The notes below the pieces were generated by a model that ran no database searches, had not been told where the DNA came from, and saw only the letters and a list, made by a program, of their open reading frames with translations. Positions 1 through 3,742 of a stretch of 5,152 bases of DNA are shown here, piece by piece; the stretch's first letter is position 1; every line of letters starts with the position of its first letter. Source of the stretch: Candidatus Thalassarchaeaceae archaeon (GTDB taxonomy: Archaea; Thermoplasmatota; Poseidoniia; Poseidoniales; Thalassarchaeaceae); assembly GCA_013330385.1 (NCBI GenBank), contig DUIL01000112.1, positions 1 through 5,152 of the forward strand, written 5' to 3'. A program made the position numbers and the translations under genes.

Positions 1-492
1 GAAGGTCAACCCGTTTTGGTCAAACCTATGCAAGCATTCGCACTTACCAAGGATCTTGTGACCGATACATCTTGGGCCTACGAGATGAACAAGAAAATGG
101 TTCCAGTAAATGGACCTGAGGAATTAGATTGGAATTTCAAACAAGAAGAAGCCGATCGCATTCAGGAATTCCGTGGATGTATTGAGTGTATGCTATGTGT
201 CAATACCTGCCACGTACTGAGAGAGCATCAGATGTTCGACGAGTTTGCCGGACCAAGATTTTTCGTTAGATTAGCAGGATTGGAAATGCACCCTCTCGAT
301 ACAAAAAATCGAATTCCAGAAATTAAGGAAGATTTTGGAATTGGATATTGCAATATTACCCGATGTTGCACAGAGGTTTGTCCGGCTGGAATAAGCATTA
401 CAGATAATGCAATTATTCCATTAAAAGAGAGGGTTGTAACAGAATATTACGACCCTCTAGCAATGATTGCGAAGAAAATAGGGCTCCGATGA
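1..492 (+). CDS. sdhB: Succinate dehydrogenase/fumarate reductase iron-sulfur subunit, 5' partial
   Basis: Iron-sulfur electron-transfer subunit of complex II, passing electrons between the flavoprotein subunit and the quinone-binding membrane part on the cytoplasmic face. Only the C-terminal part is present: the reading frame is open from base 1, so the N-terminal [2Fe-2S] domain lies upstream and the TTG at 16 is not a real start. Counting that TTG as residue 1, cysteines 55, 58 and 61 plus 122 match the [4Fe-4S] ligands, and cysteines 65, 112 and 118 the [3Fe-4S] ligands; the spacing (112-118-122) is that of E. coli SdhB 206-212-216. The motif around 55-67 reads CIECMLCVNTCHV, with His after the fourth Cys instead of the more common Pro, followed by a GPRFFVR segment and HPLD; I recall this version from some bacterial and archaeal subgroups. 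The gene ends in TGA at 490-492 without a C-terminal CCG-type domain, so a TfrB-like heterodisulfide fusion is unlikely. Succinate versus fumarate direction cannot be told. Confidence 0.93.
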   Translation, partial: EGQPVLVKPMQAFALTKDLVTDTSWAYEMNKKMVPVNGPEELDWNFKQEEADRIQEFRGCIECMLCVNTCHVLREHQMFDEFAGPRFFVRLAGLEMHPLDTKNRIPEIKEDFGIGYCNITRCCTEVCPAGISITDNAIIPLKERVVTEYYDPLAMIAKKIGLR

Positions 493-504
493 CCGAATGG
501 TCAT
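489..504 (+). other. Small hairpin over the sdhB stop codon
   Basis: A perfect 6-bp inverted repeat (atgacc at 489-494, ggtcat at 499-504) with a 4-nt loop encloses the TGA stop at 490-492. It could fold in the mRNA 3' end and protect or pause it, but a stem this short may be chance. No T-tract follows directly. Confidence 0.3.
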
Positions 505-529
505 TACAGAAACGAGAAGGAGATATTAC

Positions 530-556
530 CCCCGCCTAGGCTTATCCCAGGCGGGG
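530..556. terminator. GC-rich inverted repeat between convergent genes
   Basis: The arms ccccgcct (530-537) and aggcgggg (549-556) form a perfect 8-bp GC-rich stem, extendable by two inner pairs (539-540 with 546-547) past one A-C mismatch, leaving a 5-nt loop. It lies in the gap between the convergent sdhB and MC1 genes, 37 nt after the sdhB stop. No run of T follows on the plus strand, so it is not a classical intrinsic terminator. A role in stabilising or ending both transcripts is inference from position and symmetry. Confidence 0.5.
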
Positions 557-576
557 TTACGTAGATCAGCGCTTGC

Positions 577-586
577 AAAAGAAAAA
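577..586 (-). terminator. T-rich termination signal for the MC1 gene
   Basis: Read on the minus strand this stretch is TTTTTCTTTT and begins 17 nt after the MC1 stop codon. Euryarchaeal RNA polymerase is known to terminate at T-tracts just after genes, often without a hairpin, so this is the most likely end of the MC1 transcript. The GC-rich hairpin at 530-556 follows as a possible backup. Confidence 0.55.
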
Positions 587-603
587 CGGTGCACCCTGAA
601 AGT

Positions 604-867
604 TCAGAGGTGCTTGATACCGGTCTTCTTCACGTTGGCCTTCTTGATCTTGTCAGGTAGCCACGCAGGCCCATTAGCGGGCTTGGGAACCATTGCTGTT
701 GAGCCTGTGAAGCAATGTACTTTGTTTGTACCGCGCTCGCGCAGACAAATGTCAGTATGACCACGCGTTGCTGCCTTCAGAGCAGCGCCACGGGGCTGCT
801 TACTCACGAAAACCTGAGCAGTGTCCTTGTCACCCTCCATCAAAACGAAGTATTTCTTGCCAGACAT
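604..867 (-). CDS. MC1 family non-histone chromosomal protein
   Basis: Small basic archaeal DNA-binding protein (87 residues; characterised Methanosarcina MC1 is about 93) that binds DNA as a monomer, bends it strongly and compacts the chromosome. The family signature is clear along the whole length: KQPRGAALKAA at residues 23-33, LRERGTNKVH at 42-51, PAWLPDKI at 67-74 and VKK at 79-81, including the conserved Trp 69 of the DNA-contacting arm. Compared with Methanosarcina MC1 a few residues are missing between the AALKAA helix and the LRERGT strand. The frame extends ten codons further upstream, but the ATG at 867-865 is chosen because GGAGGTGG lies 8 nt before it and the family homology begins there. 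The coding sequence is visibly richer in G and C than its neighbours and favours codons such as AAG, CGC and CGT, which fits high expression or a transferred gene; abundance of the protein makes the former more likely. It is convergent with sdhB. Confidence 0.93.
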   Translation of the reverse strand: MSGKKYFVLMEGDKDTAQVFVSKQPRGAALKAATRGHTDICLRERGTNKVHCFTGSTAMVPKPANGPAWLPDKIKKANVKKTGIKHL

Positions 868-875
868 TGAATTAT

Positions 876-883
876 CCACCTCC
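876..883 (-). promoter_or_regulatory. Strong Shine-Dalgarno of the MC1 gene
   Basis: The minus strand reads GGAGGTGG here, ending 8 nt before the ATG at 867. It is the best ribosome binding site in the window and decides the start of MC1 at the internal Met rather than the upstream ATG at 897. Its presence means MC1 has a leader, unlike the probably leaderless neighbours. Confidence 0.75.
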
Positions 884-923
884 ACAGGGTGGGCCACTCA
901 GGGAGATTATGAAGTTTGAGGCT

Positions 924-929
924 GATAAA
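924..929 (-). promoter_or_regulatory. Possible TATA element of the MC1 gene
   Basis: The minus strand reads TTTATC in a context cgTTTATCag. If it works at the usual distance of about 26 nt, transcription starts near 900 and gives a leader of about 33 nt that contains the Shine-Dalgarno. A second A/T-rich candidate lies at about 954-962 (minus ccctaaaag). The choice between them is not settled by the sequence. Confidence 0.3.
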
Positions 930-978
930 CGACTCACTGCGCCGCTGAGGGCACCTTTTAGGGATTTCCAGCACCCAG

Positions 979-992
979 AAAAATGGACAAAA
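979..992 (-). terminator. T-rich termination signal after the RAM-domain gene
   Basis: On the minus strand two T-runs, TTTT (992-989) and TTTTT (983-979), come 5-20 nt after the stop codon at 998-1000. This is the expected form of a euryarchaeal terminator. It would separate the RAM gene from MC1, which lies downstream on the same strand with its own leader. Confidence 0.45.
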
Positions 993-997
993 TTAAC

Positions 998-1231
998 TCA
1001 TAATTCGGCACAAGCAAGTGTCTTCGTATTGATTACTCCATTGATTGAACGAATTGAGTCAACTACTAAACGAGCTATCTCTCCCATATTCGAGGCCTCG
1101 ATTTTTAGAATCAAATCGTGGTCTCCAAAGAGTAAATTTGAGTCAACAACGAAGGGTAAGTTGGATACCTCATTAAAAACTGAGAATTCTGAGCCTGGCT
1201 CGACATTGACAAGAACGTAACCGACTGACAT
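998..1231 (-). CDS. Stand-alone Lrp/AsnC ligand-binding (RAM) domain protein
   Basis: A 77-residue protein that consists of the C-terminal effector-binding half of Lrp/AsnC regulators and no DNA-binding helix-turn-helix. The pattern is typical: a first strand VGYVLVNVEPG (residues 3-13), a helix SVFNEVSNLP, a strand ending in the FGDHDLILKIEA motif (residues 35-46) where the G-D/Y-D turn is the family hallmark, a helix with IARLVVDSIRSI and a last strand GVINTKTL. In known proteins such domains form dimers and octamer-like rings and bind amino acids or related metabolites between subunits; stand-alone versions can modulate full-length Lrp proteins or act as sensors. Ligand and partner cannot be read here. 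The ATG at 1231-1229 is supported by a TATA-like TTATTC centred about 27 nt before it, suggesting a leaderless mRNA. It diverges from the macro-domain gene. Confidence 0.87.
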   Translation of the reverse strand: MSVGYVLVNVEPGSEFSVFNEVSNLPFVVDSNLLFGDHDLILKIEASNMGEIARLVVDSIRSINGVINTKTLACAEL

Positions 1232-1254
1232 CGCACATCCTAGAGGTGTTGACC

Positions 1255-1260
1255 GAATAA
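1255..1260 (-). promoter_or_regulatory. TATA-like element for the RAM-domain gene
   Basis: The minus strand reads TTATTC, centred 26-27 nt in front of the ATG at 1231. This is the archaeal TATA-to-start distance, so the transcript would begin at or next to the A of the start codon. No Shine-Dalgarno of normal strength precedes that ATG, in agreement. Confidence 0.45.
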
Positions 1261-1303
1261 GCCTTCGCCGGTATCAAATCAGGAGAATATGCCGACGATG
1301 GGG

Positions 1304-1309
1304 TAATAT
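1304..1309 (+). promoter_or_regulatory. TATA-like element for the macro-domain gene
   Basis: TAATAT lies with its centre 27-28 nt before the ATG at 1334, the distance expected for a leaderless archaeal transcript. It supports ATG 1334 over the in-frame GTG at 1313, which lies only 4 nt after this element and so would be upstream of the transcription start. Confidence 0.5.
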
Positions 1310-1333
1310 CAGGTGGCCTCTTCTCATACCTGT

Positions 1334-1975
1334 ATGGCCGAGACAGTTATAGTCCGAGAGTGTAAATATGGACAGGTTAGAGTCCTGTTTGGTAATATCC
1401 TTCGTGTCGATGGTGACTTATTGGTAACTACTGCAAATAATCGTCTCGCAGGTAGAGAAGGATTAGATGAAAAAATCCATCAGAAAGCAGGTGAAGAGTT
1501 ACGTGAGTTTTGTCACCAAATTGCTGTTGAAAGAAGAAAGACAAATCTACAACCCTGTGGGGTAGGAGAAGCTGTAACAACTCCTGGATTCAATTTACCA
1601 TTTGAAAATCTAGTCCATGTAGTAGGTCCAGATTGCCGCAGACCAAACCAAGACAACTTCCGTCGCGACCTTCTGAAGCAATCTTATGTAGCCATGTTTG
1701 AGCAAATAGATGGTGTAAAGAAGCGTGAAACTTTGGTTATGCCGCCTATCTGTATGGATATTTTTGCATATCCTCATCGTGAAGGTGCACGTATGACAAT
1801 GGAAATTGTTCTGGCTTGGATGGATGAAGGAGAGGACCCAGGAACGGATATGGTTCTCATCGTTACAGATGACAATCAGTTCCTAAACAATATGAAAACT
1901 GTATACAGAGAATCTGAGGACAGATTCCCTGGCATAGATCGTACTCGAGCCTTTAGAAAAGGCAAGTATCCGTAA
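1334..1975 (+). CDS. Divergent macro-domain protein (ADP-ribose-binding fold)
   Basis: A 213-residue protein made mainly of one macro domain, the fold that binds ADP-ribose and in some members removes it from proteins or nucleic acids. Visible family features: GNILRVDGDLLVTTANN at residues 20-36 (usual GDIT..xVDAIVNAAN), LAGREGLDEKIH at 38-49 (usual LxGGGGVDxAIH), VGEAVTTPGFNLP at 77-89, VHVVGPD at 94-100 and PPICMDIFAYP at 137-147. Asn 35 and Asp 45 match positions important in hydrolytic MacroD-type enzymes. Odd points: the first loop has GREG where GGGG is usual, and the second phosphate-binding loop, normally S-T/A-G-V/I-F/Y-G, is C-M-D-I-F-A, losing both glycines. The binding site may therefore be altered or the ligand different. 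About 30 residues, rich in charged side chains, follow the fold. Start ATG 1334 was chosen from the promoter distance; GTG 1313 would add seven residues. The gene meets the RNase H-like gene head to head at its 3' end with a 7-nt gap. Confidence 0.8.
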   Translation: MAETVIVRECKYGQVRVLFGNILRVDGDLLVTTANNRLAGREGLDEKIHQKAGEELREFCHQIAVERRKTNLQPCGVGEAVTTPGFNLPFENLVHVVGPDCRRPNQDNFRRDLLKQSYVAMFEQIDGVKKRETLVMPPICMDIFAYPHREGARMTMEIVLAWMDEGEDPGTDMVLIVTDDNQFLNNMKTVYRESEDRFPGIDRTRAFRKGKYP

Positions 1976-1982
1976 ATGAAAA

Positions 1983-2753
1983 TCAGCGATTGATACTACC
2001 TAGGTGTGACTCAACAGCCTCATTTAGTGTAAGTCTGCCAACGGCAACGGATCTCGCTAAATTCGATGGAATAGTTAGTCGCCCCTCAGATATTCTGCGA
2101 CTCCTGCGCTGAATCTCACGTACTTCCCCCTTCGACGGAATTACTTGCAACCTCTGAGTAACTGGAACACCCTCTAGTGAACAAATAAGTCTCGCTGATG
2201 AAATATGGTCATGGCGCGAGCCAGTTGAAGTAGAGCGTTCATCAACGAATTGTACAGAAAGACCGCGTGCTAAGCAAACATTCGCAATACGAGAAGATAT
2301 TGTGCGCACACCATCACCTATTCGAACTACAGACTCTGCTGGAGTTAAATCTCTCAAAATATCAGAAATTCGATCTACCACGGCATCAACTGATTCCAAT
2401 TGCATAGAACCTACTGGACGACCATCTGCTAACCAAGCTAGTCCTGGACGAGGACCCGGATCGATTCCAAAGCAGATGCGTTGTACCTTTTCTCCAGCAG
2501 ACATTCTATGAATTATTGAACCAATAACGGCATCTATTTCTCCAATATCACACCCAATACCACGAGTGTCATTTGCAAGACCTACTTCAGCATGGGAACC
2601 AATCCAATAATTCACTCCGAACGGGATTGGATTAGAGGTGTCAATTTGCATGAATTCTAGTCCTGAAGACCTTAGTCTAGCGAATAATCTGTATGCTAAT
2701 CGGAAGTCCTCTGTCCTGACAGCAACCTCTGACACAATTGGGCAGATTTGCAC
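1983..2753 (-). CDS. RNase H-fold protein of the RuvX/YqgF-RuvC type
   Basis: A 256-residue protein with a probable nuclease domain in the middle. FGIDPGPRPGLAWLADG (residues 95-111) is a typical first strand pair of RNase H-like resolvases with the metal-binding Asp 98; RIGDG (144-148) gives Asp 147; VDERSTS (170-176) is like the DER-T/S-T motif of RuvX/YqgF; and HDHISSARLI (181-190) resembles the final helix carrying Asp 182. An acidic set D98, E172, D182 could bind two metals. The first 90 residues (FRLAYRLFARLRSSGLEF, then PIPFGVNYWIG) form a separate alpha/beta segment that I recall from uncharacterised archaeal proteins but cannot name. The C-terminal 45 residues are Arg-rich and could bind nucleic acid. 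The likely substrate is branched DNA or structured RNA, unproven. The start is GTG at 2753-2751; a stop 48 nt upstream (2802-2804) limits extension and no ATG lies between. It is divergent from the Hjc-like gene. Confidence 0.72.
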   Translation of the reverse strand: MQICPIVSEVAVRTEDFRLAYRLFARLRSSGLEFMQIDTSNPIPFGVNYWIGSHAEVGLANDTRGIGCDIGEIDAVIGSIIHRMSAGEKVQRICFGIDPGPRPGLAWLADGRPVGSMQLESVDAVVDRISDILRDLTPAESVVRIGDGVRTISSRIANVCLARGLSVQFVDERSTSTGSRHDHISSARLICSLEGVPVTQRLQVIPSKGEVREIQRRSRRISEGRLTIPSNLARSVAVGRLTLNEAVESHLGSINR

Positions 2754-2908
2754 TACGTCTTCAATGGTTACTCTAGATTCATCTGAATATCTATTGATTT
2801 GTTATAGAAATTGAATATTCTATCGGACTTTGCAATAACTAGCAAAATACAACACCGAGAGTCTGTACTAAGCGATGTCGTCAAGAACCTTGAGAATGGG
2901 CTACACAT
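2754..2908. promoter_or_regulatory. Divergent promoter region between RNase H-like and Hjc-like genes
   Basis: This 155-nt A/T-rich gap must hold promoters for both directions. Candidates are TTATAGAAA at 2802-2810 (readable as CTATAA on the minus strand), ATATTC on the minus strand at 2785-2790, AAAATA at 2844-2849 and TACTAA at 2865-2870. AAAATA stands about 28 nt before an ATG at 2875, and TACTAA about 28 nt before an ATG at 2896; both ATGs are in a frame that no longer reads into the resolvase. Two near copies of tgaatat(t)ctat occur at 2784-2794 and 2812-2823, and a 6-bp inverted repeat at 2804-2809/2818-2823; in such A/T-rich DNA these may be chance. Confidence 0.4.
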
Positions 2909-2925
2909 ATGAGCAGCGTATATGA
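2875..2925 (+). other. Short ORF, likely remnant of the original resolvase start
   Basis: ATG 2875 opens a 16-codon frame (MSSRTLRMGYTYEQRI) that ends at TGA 2923-2925, inside the resolvase coding region and out of its frame. It has an A/T-rich element (2844-2849) about 28 nt upstream, the best promoter spacing near this gene. Its MGYTYE segment resembles Hjc N-termini, so I read it as the displaced original N-terminus. If translated today it would act as an overlapping upstream ORF. Confidence 0.45.
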
Positions 2926-2927
2926 GC
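2907..2927 (+). repeat. 8-bp direct repeat (13-nt period) at the resolvase start
   Basis: atatgagc occurs at 2907-2914 and again at 2920-2927, separated by 5 nt. The repeat unit is 13 nt, not a multiple of three, and spans the start codon at 2909. Removing one unit joins ATG 2896 in frame to the rest of the resolvase and gives an N-terminus MGYTYERELRS, the usual look of Hjc proteins. It looks like a short tandem duplication. Confidence 0.7.
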
Positions 2928-3469
2928 GGGAATTACGCTCCGTTCTGGCTGGAGAAAAGAAGGGAGTTGATGCAATTACCCGCTCATGTAGTGAGGTGGA
3001 AAGAGCTAGGGCATTGCAGGTTTGTCAGCGACCTTTTCTCGTAGTAAGAGCGCCCGGGAGTGGTAGTGAAGGAACTGGAGACATTCTAGCACTTAGAGGA
3101 GATATGTGCTTTCCAATTGAAGTGAAATCATCGAAAACCGATAAGATATATCTCTCAGGACGAACGAAATTGCAATACGATGCACTCAAAACAACTGGAG
3201 AGAAGTGTGGTCTATTGCCCCTCTATGCATTTAGACTCAAAGGGGTTAGAGGAGATAGTTGGACTATTATGAAAGTACCAGTTGAAGGATTGACTGGAAA
3301 GTTACGTACACTTGCAAGATCAATACCTGAAGTACCTCTAACGCGTAATGGTTCACCATATCTAAACTGGCATGAAGGAATGCCATTGCATCGGTTTCTA
3401 GCATTGATAAGCCGCTCTGATGGCGCTAGATCAATTGGAATGGCGGATTTAATTGATGAATCTGAGTAA
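2909..3469 (+). CDS. hjc: Hjc-type Holliday junction resolvase with altered N-terminus
   Basis: Endonuclease that cuts four-way DNA junctions in recombination and fork repair, working as a dimer with a restriction-enzyme-like metal site. All catalytic positions of Pyrococcus Hjc have counterparts: Glu 6 and Arg 7 (YERELR), Arg 47 (VVRAPGSGS), Asp 58 (GDILAL), Glu 71 and Lys 73 (IEVKSS), followed by the KIYL strand. At 186 residues it is longer than the usual 120-140: about 25 extra residues lie between the first helix and the VVRAPGS strand, and about 65 follow the core from residue 120 with no motif I know. The start is problematic. ATG 2909 is the first in-frame ATG, has no Shine-Dalgarno and no TATA at the leaderless distance, and sits in a 13-nt duplication; upstream ATGs at 2875 and 2896 share a frame that stops at 2923-2925 but would join the resolvase if one repeat unit were removed. 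Because Glu 6 and Arg 7 lie after the repeat the current protein could still be active. Convergent with the small gene at 3485. Confidence 0.87.
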   Translation: MSSVYERELRSVLAGEKKGVDAITRSCSEVERARALQVCQRPFLVVRAPGSGSEGTGDILALRGDMCFPIEVKSSKTDKIYLSGRTKLQYDALKTTGEKCGLLPLYAFRLKGVRGDSWTIMKVPVEGLTGKLRTLARSIPEVPLTRNGSPYLNWHEGMPLHRFLALISRSDGARSIGMADLIDESE

Positions 3470-3484
3470 GATACAATGTTTCTT

Positions 3485-3661
3485 TCAACTCTCAAGATTC
3501 GTTTCAACTTCTTCTAGATGGATGTTGACTTGTTCGAATTCATTCTTTAATTCAATAAGACTGGCTTGTTTTAGCAATCGAGATATTACATCACTCTCGC
3601 GACGGAGTCGGTCAATATCCCGCATACGTTTGCGGGCATCTACGTCCTGCCTATCCACCAT
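3485..3661 (-). CDS. Small coiled-coil protein, 58 residues, unknown function
   Basis: I do not recognise this protein. It runs from the ATG at 3661-3659 to TGA at 3487-3485 on the minus strand and fills the space between the resolvase and the site-2 protease. The sequence is highly charged (many Arg, Asp, Glu), has no Cys, Trp, Pro, Gly or Tyr, and reads as one long helix. Residues 35-56 follow a perfect heptad pattern with L35, L38, F42, V45, L49, V52, L56 at 3-4 spacing; an earlier register I16, L19, S23, I26, L30, A33 precedes it with a small break. The N-terminal half is basic and the C-terminal half acidic. It probably forms a dimer or bundles with a larger partner; prefoldin-like or adaptor roles are only guesses. 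The plus-strand frame over the same bases is Ser/Cys/Arg-rich and overlaps both neighbours, so the minus-strand reading is preferred. It ends 15 nt from the resolvase stop (convergent) and is divergent from the protease. Confidence 0.6.
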   Translation of the reverse strand: MVDRQDVDARKRMRDIDRLRRESDVISRLLKQASLIELKNEFEQVNIHLEEVETNLES

Positions 3662-3681
3662 GTTAACCGGAGGGTACTGTA

Positions 3682-3735
3682 GGTCAAGTCATTTGCGCCA
3701 CAATTCCGCACATTCAAGAGGGCCATGCCTTGACC
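3682..3735. repeat. 11-bp inverted repeat in a divergent promoter region
   Basis: ggtcaagtcat at 3682-3692 is matched by the complement of atgccttgacc at 3725-3735 in 10 of 11 positions, with 32 nt between the arms. The 81-nt gap separates the start codons of the coiled-coil gene (minus) and the protease (plus). The first arm lies 21-31 nt before the minus-strand start, where a promoter should be; the second lies 8-18 nt before the protease start. It may be a pair of binding sites for one regulator or a long-range stem. No clear TATA box is visible for either gene. Confidence 0.4.
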
Positions 3736-3742
3736 ATAGGGT

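Noticed and set aside
497..760. Plus-strand open frame of 87 codons between sdhB and MC1
   Set aside because: It runs over the hairpin region and antisense to the clear MC1 gene, and its composition (Arg/Leu-rich start, no family pattern) is what an antisense shadow gives.
726..1220. Plus-strand open frame of 164 codons
   Set aside because: It lies antisense to both the MC1 gene and the RAM-domain gene, which have recognisable family motifs; the translated product shows no coherent domain.
1232..1333. Possible tRNA or small structured RNA in the divergent gap
   Set aside because: No cloverleaf arms, no T-arm-like GTTCRA motif in place and no strong stem could be found; promoter elements explain the region better.
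2302..2511. Plus-strand open frame of 69 codons
   Set aside because: Antisense shadow inside the RNase H-like gene, over its most conserved motifs.
2804..2823. 6-bp inverted repeat atagaa/ttctat as an operator
   Set aside because: The DNA is very A/T-rich here and a 6-bp match with an 8-nt spacer is easily chance; kept only as a remark in the intergenic entry.
3223..3507. Minus-strand open frame of 94 codons
   Set aside because: Antisense to the C-terminal half of the Hjc-like gene with no family pattern.
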